Shown here: one piece after another, positions 12,636 through 24,900 of the stretch | Numbering within the stretch: the first letter of the stretch is position 1 | Layout: each line of letters starts with the position of its first letter | DNA from: Aquanectria penicillioides | Lineage: Eukaryota > Ascomycota > Sordariomycetes > Hypocreales > Nectriaceae | NCBI GenBank assembly: GCA_003415625.1 | Contig: PYIU01000003.1 | Span: 3,906,001-3,970,000, forward strand | Reading direction: 5' to 3' | Length of the DNA: 64,000 nucleotides | The notes under the pieces: generated by a model | Told to the model about the DNA's origin: nothing | Databases searched by the model: none | What the model saw: only the letters and a program-made list of their open reading frames with translations | Made by a program: the position numbers and the translations under genes

Positions 12636-13527
12636 CGAAACCAGGAATTGCTTATTTCAAGCACGGTGAAGACGGAAATGGGGCAGATTGAACATTCACT
12701 GACCTAGCGGGATCATATGGGGAACACAGCACCTGGATCCCAAGTGTGTGCTTGTGTGCTTGTGTGCTTTTGTGTGTGTAGGTGTGTGTTGTACGTGGGA
12801 CACTGCTGTCTCTCCTTTCCCCCCTTCTCTTTACCACACTCCTCTACTTCCTTCCTTTCTCCTTTTCTCTCTCCCTCTCAGAAACAACGCAAGATACGTT
12901 TTTAACGATGACGACGAATATGCATGAAAATGGGTGGCTGCGCATGTATGCTTATTTATATTTATATACTTACTTATGTACCTTTTGGTACGACCTTGTT
13001 GCACTAGTAACACTTTTAAAAAGAAAGGATGGGGAAACTCATCAGATGATAAAAGAAACAATTGAGGCCGTGAGCTAAGGGGTTCTCTGACCCAGCCTGA
13101 TCTTTCTTATCCTGAATACCTTGGCATAATAATTTTGCAAAAAAACTATGTATCATCCAAAACGGTGCAACGTACATGTCCAGCCAAACAATATAAAAAA
13201 AGAGAAGAAAACCCAAGATAAAAATAACAAAATTCAATCGCCTGCCTAATGCCTTTCTGTGCCAGCAAGTCTGTGAGATGCTTGTGCGTGTATGCCTTTG
13301 ATATATACGGAGAAAACACTGAGCCCATTCGTTGTATATCCATCCATCCATTCCCAAGACTACTACTCCATTATCCTGGAGGTATCGAGTGGAAGAAGAC
13401 CCAACAGTCGTTCCAAATACATCCAACCCGCAAAGAACGCCGTGTGATGTCATGCCAACATCGCCAAGAGATGCAGATATGTAACATGGTCCTCATCTTA
13501 GATAATAATAAAAAAAAAAAAAAAAGT
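12636..13527. other. Intergenic region between convergent genes
   Basis: This is the shared 3' flank of the small gene (plus strand) and the ADAM gene (minus strand). It contains a GT/TGTGCT-rich stretch at about 12741-12795 and A/T-rich stretches suitable for polyadenylation. No gene is seen. Confidence 0.6.
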
Positions 13528-15953
13528 CTATGCGTATCTCATGCTCCGACTGCGTCCGTACTGCCCTTGAGGAGACAAGGGTGCATAGTCATAGGCAGGC
13601 GGCGGCCCGTTGGGATTCCCGTTCGCGCCCCGAGACATGCTCGGCCAAGCATTCATCTCAGTCGGCTTGGGAGCCCTGCGGCGGCCCGTGCGCCGACGGA
13701 TGCAGCTGTAACAGCAGCTGAGGACGGAGATGAGGATCAGAGCACCAATGACAGCACCGACGGGGATGACAATGTTCTTGTTTCGCTTCAGCCAGTCGAG
13801 AATCTCCTTGGACGTCGAGCCACCGACGCAATCGCCGTTGGAACAGCGTCCACCACCGCCACATGAGGTGCCGTCGAGGAAGTTCTGGTTGAGTTCCACA
13901 CAGGTGCCGTAGCCATAAGCCGGCGCCTCGCATGTCATGAGACAGCCTGAGCTGCCACAGGCGGCCGTGCTCGACACAGACGTGTTGCCAAACATGTTTC
14001 TGCACTGCAAGTCTCGCGAAGTGCACTGTCCAGAGGCGCACGATAGGCCGTCTCCGCAGTCGTCTCCGTCGTTCAGGTGGCTGTCCGCAGGGCACGCCGC
14101 GCTGCTTCCAGTGCACGTCTCCTGTGGATCACACTTGCCGGTGCTTGAGCGGCAGACAGTGCCGCTCGAGGCGAACTTACACGCGTCGGTGCAGCACTCT
14201 TCGTTTGTAGGATCGCATTGAGCGTTGTTCTTGAACTTGCAGGTTTTGGCGTCGCAGCAGCTGTTGGTTCCGCACCCATCCTCGCCGCCACAGTCGCACT
14301 CTTCGCCGCTTTCAACAATTCCGTTGCCGCACTGGCTGCCCGTGATAGTTGTGACATTCTTGTTGTCAGTAAAGCATGATGTCTTGACGTTGCGCTTGAA
14401 GCCGGAGCAGATGTTGCCGATAGAGCAAGCCGAGAACGCGGTGATGCCGGTGGCAGTGGATGGATTCATGATGAATTTCCCGTTGGCGTTGCACGTCGAC
14501 TTGCTCAGCGGACAGCATGATTGCGTGCCCGAGGAAACTGGACAGCTATCTGCAGTGCAGTCGTGCACGGCGCCGAAGATGTGGCCGGTCTCATGTGCAA
14601 ATACTTGCCACTCCGAAGACGTCTTGATGACGACATTGGCCGACGAAACTGTCTCGTTGTTACCTGAGCTGTCTGAGCTGCCGGAAGAGCCAGAGCGGCA
14701 CAACTGGCCGAGCCATGCAAGACCAACAGCGGAGTCGGTGTTGCAGGTGCTGAGGAGTGTCCAGTAGGCGTTGGTATCGGAAAACTTGCCTCGCCATGCC
14801 GAGAAAAGGTTCAGGCGATCAGTGATTGTGACGGAGCTAGAACATCCCTTGTTCCAGAGGGCCGTTGAAGGAGCTGTTCCGGGGCAATCCTTGTCGCTAA
14901 TGGTGAGATTCTGAATACCAAGAGAAATGTTGAAGGTGCTTTCGTAGACTTGGGAAGCTTGGTTGACCATGCTGATGACGTTCTTTCTCACGGACTCAGT
15001 CGAGTTGAACTCGGCAGTGTAGGTACAATCCGTGGCAATGCCCACGAGAGCGACTTTTCGGGTGGTGGGACAACCATCCGTCGAGCCGATGGTCGATTCG
15101 AGGTCTACACCAGCGCCATTGTTGCCAGTAGATCCACCATCGATGGACTGGCGACCAAAGATGGCGCGGGGGCTCATGGCACTAAATGATCGAGAATCCC
15201 GGAGGTCGAGCTCGTGGAACCTACTGTTGAAGCCCAGGTCGTCTGAGTTGCAGGCAGAGCGTCCGTAGATGCCTCGCTTCAGATCGGTGTGGTCATCGTC
15301 AAAGGTGAGGATGTCGGAATCGCGCCAAACCACCATAGCTTCGTCAACATCGCCAGGATATTTTAGGAGAGGATCGTCTTCGTGCTTGACTCGCTGGTAG
15401 TTGTTGCCGGTCTGGATGTGGTGGTTATCGCCATCAATACGGAAGCTGCCTTCAAAGATAGGTTGTTGTCCATCACGATGAACAATGATTCGCGCCCAGC
15501 CAGCGTTTGACCAACCCTCAAAACCTGGGCGATGGATGAAAGCATTTCCCTTGTAGACTTTGTGCTCACTCCTATCGACAATCTCGACAGACCGAACCTT
15601 GCCGTCGGCGCCCAGGTGGGTTACGGCAAAGGCATCGTGGATGAGGTCGTGGTTTGGTTCAAGCTTGAGCCGGACTTCCTGCAGGCCGTCATGAATGGTG
15701 AATACAATGTCGAAATGAGAGTGCGAATTGACACGATGCGAAGGGGCCTTGATAACGGCGTCGTCGATGAGAGAGGCGTACCCGATGGGGTTTCGCTTTA
15801 TTGAGTGTGCTTTTCAAGGTTGTTAGCATGCCGCCCAGGCGGGCAACAAGGATGACGGCAAGCGTCAGTCGGAGAATTGCACACACCTAGAGACGACTGG
15901 ACCAAGACAGCGACGCCAGCAAAGGCGGTCGCAAGCGACCGGAGCGAGACCAT
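13528..15953 (-). CDS. ADAM family metalloprotease-disintegrin, type I membrane protein
   Basis: Two exons (15887-15953 and 13528-15809) give 782 residues. The first exon encodes a signal peptide (MVSLRSLATAFAGVAVLVQSSLA), and the junction restores LAHSIKRNPIGYASLIDD. A pro-domain follows (about residues 25-190). The reprolysin-type metalloprotease domain carries the zinc motif HETGHIFGAVHD at about residue 428 and a Met-turn (FIMNPS) at about 469. The disintegrin domain begins near residue 516 with CGNGIVESGEECDCG, and a cysteine-rich region follows. One membrane span (VIPVGAVIGALILISVLSCC) lies near 705-727, then a short Pro/Arg-rich cytoplasmic tail. All zinc ligands expected for the family are present, so activity is likely. 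Fungal ADAMs are known but little studied; substrate and role are not shown by the sequence. Confidence 0.92.
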
Positions 15954-18900
15954 GGCTTGTCGGACCGCAGAGGTCCTTGTGAGCGCAGCGGCAACACACC
16001 AGATACCAATTACAGCATTCAGGCTGGGGAAGATGTGTTAGAAAATGTGCGCCGTTTTGATCGACAAGGCAAAGCCGAATAAACGCAGCCGACCGAGACG
16101 AAGGATAGCGTTTCCCCCCAAAAGGCGAATGGAATGAGAAGAGAGGGGGGCGGGGAGGAGGACGGTAGAAATAGAGTTGGCGGCTGGGCAAAGCAACGTC
16201 GGCGACGAAGTAATCAAGAGGAGCGGGATGCAAGATGCAGGATGCAGGATGGGATACAACGAGGAGGAGCGGACTGGACGGACGAAGGTGGAGCCGGCGG
16301 CGGGTCAAGGCCCGGGAAAGAAAGTCCGTATCAGAGGCGACTGCTAGGAGGTACAGGCTTAATCCAATGTATGGGATGGAAGAAGAACAAAAGTGGTGAG
16401 AGCACAGAGTGAGCGTGAGAATGAGAGAGAGTGGCTGCGACAGTTGGACGATGGACCACCAAACGGGTCCCGCCCAGTGACCAAAGTTAAGCTGATGGGG
16501 GGGGGGGGGGGGGGCTGATTATGGGAGGATACCATGTACATGCGCGCCCACCACACGTCACACCAAACTGCATGTACTGACTGGGTTGGTCATCCTCATT
16601 CATCCTTTGAATTTGCTCTGGTTCATCCATCTTGGTTGGTGGTTTTCTCTATGCTATGGGTTCCTCCCTCTCCGTGTCTCTGCCTGCCCGAGGCGAAGTA
16701 CTGACTAAGAAGGAGGAAGGATAAGACGAAAGAAGAAGGGAAAAAAAAAAAAAAAAAAAAAAACTCCCCTCTCTTCGTGCAGCAGGGCCGCGCGGTATTT
16801 CGCAGCCACAGCAGCCCTACGGATAAGCAGCCAAGAAAGAGAGAGCATGGGAATGATTCCGAATGAATGAGCACGTACGGGAGGGAAGTGTGGGTGGTGG
16901 TGCCGTAGCGGCCCTGCGCCCTCACCAGCGCCTTGGCCGAGTCTTGGACGGCCCGCTGGCCACTCGCCGGGCGTCCACTGGAGCGCATCGCCCGTCAGAC
17001 TTGGCCAGCATAGCCACCCTCCAATCCTATTTTTCCCCTTCCTGGGCAACCAACCAACCATACTACCCACCCACCAACTCCTCCAAAGTATGAGGTAGAT
17101 GGAATCCGTCCCCCTCTTCTCCAGCTGTGAATGTACTGTGTACATCTGGGCCTCCATTTGTTTGGCCAGAAAACGATGCGCGTGCTACCGTGACATCAGA
17201 TGCACCTCACCCGCTGCTCTTGTCGTCTAGGCGATTGATTGATTACAGGTGACATGACTTGATATGCGTCTAGTCGTAAAGGCTTCACCCATGGATGGAT
17301 ATTCAACCCCCTCTCCTCCCCTCCCCTTCCCTTCCCCCCATGTCCTCAAAAAAGACCTGTAACAGCGGAGAGCCCTAGTTACACGGGGCCCCTAGCCCGT
17401 TGAGGCTCATCTACGATGGTACAATCCTACCCACGCACGTCTCTTTTCTCACCGAATAGGTAATGCTACAATGCACAAACTCACACATCCTCCTCCCGCC
17501 TTTTCAGGGCTGGCTGCTGGCTGCTGGCTGCCCTGCACGCCACTGCGCTGTGCTTTGGTGATGCTGAGAAATCCCACCCCACGGCAGGCCTCCAACCGCA
17601 ATATTACGGAGCCGACTCTTCCGGCATGGCGGTTGGCGACCAGGCTTTTGTCCGCTGAACTGGTTCAGCCGCTTCTGCAGTCCTCGTTCTTGTCCTCTCG
17701 TATCCTGGCACTGTCCAGGGGGGACCACCCAATCCACTATTGACAGACGGGCTGGAGTCGTGAACCCTTGGCTCTCGAATGCAACAATCCCAGGCGCAGG
17801 CACCTTCTATTTGCGCTCCTCTCACTCTCGTTGAAACAAGATCGGTGCACACCCTTCTCGGTACTTGAGCCGAGTACCAGCACGGTGCACTACATCTTTC
17901 TTCGGGGCTGTGTGTCGGCGGGTGTGTGTGTGTGACCGTGTTACGTTCAAGCTCTGCTAATAGCAGGCAATCCATCGTGCGTGTTTCAGCGCCGTCAAGC
18001 ACATGTCGGGAGCACTAAACAGTAACGCTTCGGTTAGCAGCGTGTGCTGCTTGCTTGCTTGATACCTAGTTCTCAGTGGAGTTAGTTGACCCAGTCGCGC
18101 ATTTGCCGTGTTCCCTTCTTGGCTCTACCCCGGGTTTCAATTCCAACCCTTCGCTGCCACGTCCCTTCTTCCAAGCCAGAAGTCCCTTTCTAGTAAATCT
18201 GACCGCCCTTGAAGAAAACCGAGGTCAGATTCCACATGTTGCACATTGTAAGCTGACAAACCAGCCAACATTTCCTCAACCCTTATCTCCACTTATCCCA
18301 CGCCACCATCGACAAGTCGAGGCTGTGCTCTCTGGTTTCAATTTTTCTACCCGCCCTACGAATATAGCTCGCATCTTCCTATCCGAATTGGTGCACCACA
18401 ACCAAGCCCTGTTGTGAACCTGATGCTCCTTCTGAAAACGACAACTACGTGCCACAATTCACAATAAGGCCCATATTTAAAATATATATCCTTTTTTTTT
18501 CTTTTTACTTTCTTCATCACCTTCTCTTGTCTTGTTACTAAATTCATGGTCAAATGTCTTGTCATGTGCTTAGTTTTTCTCACTTCGCCCCCCTCTTTGA
18601 GATCGTCTCACATGTACATGTACAGCAGATCCTCAGCCAAGCCTCTCAAACGTGGATTACAGCTTCAAGATGACTTCTCGTTGGTCCAAAATGGTACATG
18701 GTAGCTTGCGCTTCCCACCATGGTGACGACACCCTTGTTCTCTTAGTCCAAAAGTCTCAGATGCACCGGCGGACCCGATGTCCTCATGACAGCTTGTTTC
18801 TGGTCCAGAACTTCGTTTTCATCAGCCAACTTGTCGTCCTTTTTTAAATCCGGAAACGAGCCGGTTTTCTGGTCGTTTCTTAAAGTCAAAAAAGAAGCTT

Positions 18901-19385
18901 ATTTCCGGATGCTAGGGTTTCGTTTATTCTGCACGTCCATATCCCCATTTCACTCGCTGCTTGATGAGAAAGAACGCGCGTCCCCTCCCACACTCTCGGC
19001 ACCGGCATCTTTTCCAAAGTAACCCTCGCTTGGCCAATACCTCTCGTCATGAAAACAAACCTGCATGATATTGTCTTGACCTTCACACGATTTTTGACCG
19101 TCAAATCAGTTGGATGATAGCTCGTCGAGAGCCTTTGTTGATCTCGAATAATCTTTGTGTACCAAAACACGCAATGCAGTTATCAAAAATTCTTTCATAA
19201 ATCGGTTCCCAAATCTGCCAACAATCCTCATCAGATCGTGGCTGCATCCAGCATCAACCCCAAAACACCGCACGGGAGAATATCCGGGTCCGCTCTTGAC
19301 CTGCGTTTTCCTGTCCCGTTTTGCCTTGTATCCATTGGTATATCAACTCCACTAGATAAATGCATCACCGCCTTAATTCGGCCCT
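15954..19385. other. Gene-poor intergenic stretch, 3.4 kb
   Basis: It lies between the ADAM start and the acetyl-CoA synthetase stop. It contains an 18-base G run (16497-16514), an A run near 16740-16762 and an inverted repeat at 17858-17878. No frame has a convincing domain or splice structure. Confidence 0.6.
16497..16514. repeat. G18 homopolymer
   Basis: An uninterrupted run of 18 G, about 550 bp upstream of the ADAM start codon. Confidence 0.9.
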
Positions 19386-21990
19386 TTACTTTCGCCTCGC
19401 CTCATGGACGTTCTTAATAATCTTCTCCACAACGCTAGGGTCCGAAAGCTGTCACACGTGTTAGTTCAAATCGTTAAGGGGAAAGGGGTAGGCTGCGCCG
19501 CCATGCGCTACGTAGACGTACCGTAGTGATGTCTCCAAGCTGATCCTCCTCGCCGGCAAGAATCTTTCGCAGCACTCGTCGCATGATCTTTCCACTTCGG
19601 GTCTTGGGCATGTCTGGCACGATGTACACCGCCTTGGGGGCCGCAAAAGGACCAATGCTCTTGCGCACCTGCACAATCAACTCCTTTCGCAGAGCCTCGC
19701 TCGAGTCAATTGTCTCCTTGAGAGCAACGAAAGCGTTGACAGCCTGGCCAGTGAGCTCATCAGCAACACCAACCACAGCAGCCTCAGCCACAGCGTGATG
19801 CTCGATGAGAGCAGCCTCAATTTCGGCGGTGGACAATCGATGGCCACTGACGTTGACAACATCGTCAACACGACCTCGGATCCAGTAGAAACCCTCGTGG
19901 TCACGGGCAGCACCGTCGCCAGTGAACTATTGATCCAAGTCAGAACGCTTCCGGTGACTCGAATTATTCAACTTTACTTACGTAGTAGCCCTTGTAAACA
20001 TTCAGGTAAGTCTCCATGTATCGCTTGTGCGCACCCCAGACGGTACGGGCCATGCTGGGCCAGGGCTGCTTGAAGGCAAGCACACCCTCAACGTCGTTTC
20101 CGTGGATCTCCTCACCAGAGACGGGGTCGATGATGGCAGGCTCGATACCGAAGAAAGGAAGCGAAGCACTTCCGGGCTTGGTGGGGGTAACACCAGCCAA
20201 GGGGCAAATGGTGTGGGAACCCGACTCGGTCTGCCAGTAAGTCTGCAAGATGTTAGTTTTCACGGTTATGGTAACATGTTCTGTTCTTAAGGGACAACTC
20301 ACATCGACAACGTGCGACTCCTCCTTCCCAATGACCTCGAAGTACCACTTCCAGATCTCGGCAGCAATGGGCTCGCCGACGGAACCGAGGACACGGAGGT
20401 GCTTCATCTCACCACGGACGTGCTCATCACCGGCACGCTTCAGCAGTCGGAGGGCAGTAGGAGCGACGTAGAACTGAGTGACTTTATGCTTCTCAATGAT
20501 ATCCCAGTACCGAGAGAAGTTGGGGTAGGCAGGAGTACCCTCGAAGACGACGGTAGTGACACCAAGCATCAAGGGCGCATAGACAACATAGGTGTGTCCG
20601 GTAATCCAGCCGACGTCACCACCACAGAAGTATCGGTCGCCGGGGTGAATATCGAAGACGTACTTGCCGGTCATGGCAGCGCCGAGTAGGTATCCGGCGG
20701 TGGTGTGCAGAACACCCTTGGGCTTGCCAGTAGAGCCGGAAGTGTAAAGCAGGAACAGAGGGTCCTCGGAAGCCATGGGCTCCGGGGGAATGTAGCTGGG
20801 CCACTTCTCGACCTCATCGTGCCACCAGTAGTCACGGCCCTGCGTCCATGGAATCTCGGAACCGGTGCGCTTGTAGACAAGTACATGGGAAACATCGGGG
20901 CACTGCTTGAGGGCATCATCGACAATCTTCTTGGTGCCAATGAGCTTGCCACCACGCTTGCCCTCGTCGGTGGTGATGACAACCTTGCAGTTGGCATCGA
21001 CGACACGGTCGCGCAGAGAGTCGGCAGAGAAACCAGCAAAAACTACGGAGTGAACAGCACCGATACGGACACAAGCCATGAGAGCGATAATGGCTTCCGG
21101 AATCATGGGCAGGTAAATGGCGACGGTGTCACCCTTGCGAACACCCATCTGCTTCAAAACCCAGGCAGTCCTGGAGACCTCGCGCAGCAGCTCGCCGTAG
21201 GTAACATTACGGCCATCATTGGGATCGTCGGCCTCGTAGATGATGGCAACACGGTCAGGGTCAGCAAAGGCGTGGCGGTCGACACAGTTGTAGGAAGCGT
21301 TCAAGCGACCCTCGTTGAACCACGAGACATCGCCATTGGCAAGAGTTCCGCTGCGGGTAGTCTCGAAATCGCGATCCCAAGAGATGAGCTCACGAGCACG
21401 CTCGGCCCAGAACTTGTTAGGCTGCTCAATGGACTCCTTGTACAGGCGCTTGTACTCGTCGAGGTCTGTCAGAGTGGGTCAGCTCACATGTTGAGGCTCA
21501 GTGGATTTTCGGGGCTTACTCACTAGCGAGGTGGGGTTTGCTAGGGTGCTCTGCCAGGTAGCAAGGTTAGCTTCAGAATTCAACGAGGTGCAAAGTGCAC
21601 TGAAACAAAACCGAAATCACGATAGATAGAGGGGTTTCTGATAACAAGATCTGTCGCGTAAAAATAACAAATGGGGGCTGTCATACTCTCAAGCATCTTC
21701 TGCGGGGGGTCTGCAAATTTATCAGCATCAAAATTTAATCCGCGATTGGTGATGGAGGACATACGGTAGGTGTCGACAAGGTGGGCCTCTGCAACTACAG
21801 GGGGCTTGATTTCTTGCACGGCAGGGACAGGAGCCGTGATCGGCTCTGTCTGTTCAGGGACATCGATGGCCATGGGCTCGGGGACAATGGGAGCGGGCGC
21901 GCTCTCCACAGCCACGGGGGTAGCCTCCACAGGAATGGGGGCACCCTCTACGGGCACCGGGATAGACTGAAGCTGCTCGACCGAGGCCAT
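19386..21990 (-). CDS. facA: Acetyl-CoA synthetase (AMP-forming)
   Basis: Seven exons: 21765-21990, 21687-21710, 21524-21550, 20303-21465, 19982-20242, 19522-19926 and 19386-19448. Phases fit throughout and give 722 residues. The enzyme turns acetate, ATP and CoA into acetyl-CoA. Visible signatures are the AMP-binding P-loop [16 protein letters not shown], the acetate/adenylate segment [26 protein letters not shown], and the C-terminal [12 protein letters not shown] with the lysine that is acetylated in this family. Exons 2 and 3 are microexons of 24 and 27 bases; both are needed to restore [23 protein letters not shown]. The N-terminus has about 60 extra residues, rich in Pro, Val, Ala and Glu, before the usual [11 protein letters not shown] start. 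The ATG at 21990 is in a good context (CACAATGG). No peroxisomal tail is seen (ends ARRK), so it is probably cytosolic or nuclear. Confidence 0.95.
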
Positions 21991-24900
21991 TGTGGTTGGG
22001 GGACGAAATAATATTTTTTTTTTTTCGTTGAGATGCGACTGCGGCTGCGATGCGGATGCGACGTCGATGCGGGGTAGCGTGACCGTGGAGCTTGTGTTGG
22101 AACTGCTCTTGTTAGGGGCAGTGCTCACAGCTGTCGGTTAAGCTTCGTCGGAAGGGGCCGCGGGTGGTTTGCGTCGGTCGTAATGGAGTGAACACAATGG
22201 TGATGAGGAAGCCGACGAGGTGGCAGGAGGATAGAGAAGGAGGAGGAGACGGAGGAGACTAGGGGAATAAAAGGAGGAAGAGATAGGGACGCAGAAGAAT
22301 GAGTTTGATGAGCCGGTCTGTGGGGAGCTGGGGGACCCGTGATTCTTTATGGTAAAATTGGGTACATCACCATTGGCAGGTACGCCCGGTAAAGATGGCT
22401 GTACGTAGTGGGCGGTACCTGCACCACCGGCGACCGGCCCCCGGCGAACCGGGGGGTATTCCCAGCGCAGGCGGCTCTGGCACCGTCGTGATCCTTTCCC
22501 CGAAGCCAGCTCCCGAGCAAAGCTGCTCGTCGCCCGTCGCTTTGCCATTCTTGCTGTTGCTGCGCTGAAAGTCTCGGATCCGGCCCCTCTAACCATCAAG
22601 TCAGTGGGGGCACACCCCTCCAAAGGCCGAAGCCGCCTCCAGACAACTGACGTCGTGCGCAAGGCTGGAACCAGCATCAACCATTGCCGGCAGCCCATAT
22701 CTCCATGCCCTCTCCCCTGGCGTGCGTACCTGCTCACACCCCTACGTCCGAGGTCCAGTAATGGACGGATGGCTCCAGGTTTGGCAGCTTCTGGGCCACC
22801 CAGATCCCAGGCTACAAACAACTGGGCTATTTGCGATTCCTTTCCCGGTTTGATGTCGTCCCTGGATACCCATGACCCGGCCAGGCCTCTTCGGCTCATG
22901 ACGTGACGAGCTGCCGTCATCTTCCGTTCCGTGAGACTCAACATATGTAAATCATCTCGACTGTGATTTGCTTTCATTCACCCCATGCTATGCATATGCC
23001 TGCCTGTTCCGCTGTTGCTCTCCCCTTGCGCTTGGTGTCTAACCAACAGCTCTCGGGGTTGCTGTATCCCTTCCTTTGGTGAGTGGAGCCCTGAACCCAG
23101 AGCCGCCGGCCCATCCCATAGCCAAGTCCACCCACAAGGACGCGATTTGGGATGATGACGGAGCCGCTGCCCTTTTACTGGGTTCGTCCCGTTCCCAAGA
23201 GGCAGCACCAAGAAACCTTGACACCTTTACCTGGCCGAGGTTCTCGCACCCTAACCTTCGAACGGGCGAAACTCTCCGTTGAGGCGGTGTTATGGTTTGG
23301 TCTCGAAGCACGGCTGTAGGCCAGCCTTGTTGACTTCATGTGCCCCTCCAAATATTTATTCTTTGTGTTATCCCCCCCCAAATGACCCCCGCGAGATTTA
23401 CAGCCGGCTGGACTTTTTTTTCTGCGCACCCATGGTCATGGTGGCTTCTTGATGCAGTAATACTGGGGCGTGCATGCGGTACTTTTCATTAGACACGGGT
23501 TCGTCCCTGACTCCATACCACCTTGTCTCCAGTCCATGTACGGTCTCCGGTCCCGACCTGCTGAAGCCACCCTTGTCTACGTACAGGGAAGAGGAGGAAA
23601 AAGAAACTGAGCTGCCCCGACCTTTTCTTCATTACGGGTATGAGGAATGCCCACATCTCGCCAGCCGGAGGTACAATAGGAGGAACGAGGGCTGGCAACG
23701 ACACTTGAACAGGATTGAGGTGTCATGAGAGAGAGAGCGATATGCTGGAGATGGAGAACAAGGTCAGTTGGCGGGCTTGCCTATCTTGGGCAATGGGCAA
23801 TGGGCAAGCTGCTAGTAGGTGATTGATAATAGTAATGTTGGGGGATAGTCCAACTAGCTGGACTGGATGTGGAGGGATTGTCACATCTCAAGATCATCCT
23901 CGTCAATGCAGACCGCCGACAGCGGTGGGCTTTTTATAAAAATGGTTGTCCAGGCTTGTTTGAGGCTGCTCGAGGGCTTTTGTGAGGCGCGCTTTGGAAT
24001 CTTGGCTCGCGGCTTGGACCGACCCTTCAGTGGGGGAATGTGGGCAATGATGGACGGGAAGTTGCGAGACCGGGGTGCTCTCAGAATGAGAGGGTGCACA
24101 ACAACGTGGGTTGCATGGCGCAATATCCAACTTGGGCAACTCTCGCAGGCCAGAGTCACCGCGCAAGTTATTGCCGTAGTCGGCTCCTCAGGGCCCAAGC
24201 CTCCAGACCCATGCCCCAATGCCTATGATGGCTGCTGGTATCACAGCAGGGTGCCCCTCATCTACGACCCCCCCGCATTCGAATCTTCGGGGTCACCCTC
24301 AACAGGCGCTGATTGGCCACGGCATGGGGGCACCATGACGCTCATGGCTCGAAGCCCATGTCTTATTAGTCCCATGCCCTCGGCCACGCCCACGCCGTCG
24401 CCCATTGTCTAGGCGGGCTAGGCAGGCAAGGTAGTGCCCTCTCCCACATCTAAGGGTCCGTCTAGTCCGGTGGGGACTGGTTGACTGGCAACTGGGCTGG
24501 TGGCGTACCCGTGCCGTGCTCCCACACCCTTCTCAACAAAGTGTGTTCGAGACAATCAATTCTCCCCCGAATCAACAAGGGGAAGATTGACATTGCTGCG
24601 ACGGTACATGCCCAAGGCGGACGCCCAAGTATCTCGGGGTATCTGATACGGACCTCTACTTTTTTTTTTTTTTTCCCACCGCTTTATCTCTGGTCGCATG
24701 GAATCTCGAATGCCAAACCGTCGAATGCCGACATCTCGAATGCAGAATCGCTTCCGCAGAGCTTCCTCCTCGCCACATCATCGTGCACTGCGCTATGCCG
24801 GATGTCGTTGCGTCGAGCTTCCAAAGACTTCATGTTTCACGCGAATGGGGCCCTCCAAACACCGAGTTTGGAGCGAAGCCCTCCTCATTGAATCTTTTTT

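Noticed and set aside
20705..21526. 273-residue frame antisense to acetyl-CoA synthetase
   Set aside because: It lies opposite a highly conserved enzyme and results from codon bias.
22138..22977. 279-residue minus-strand frame upstream of acetyl-CoA synthetase
   Set aside because: Arg/Ser/Pro-rich with no domain; it overlaps the promoter and has a low-complexity end.
23867..24412. 181-residue plus-strand frame
   Set aside because: Protein-like at first look, but no domain, no introns and no supporting context.
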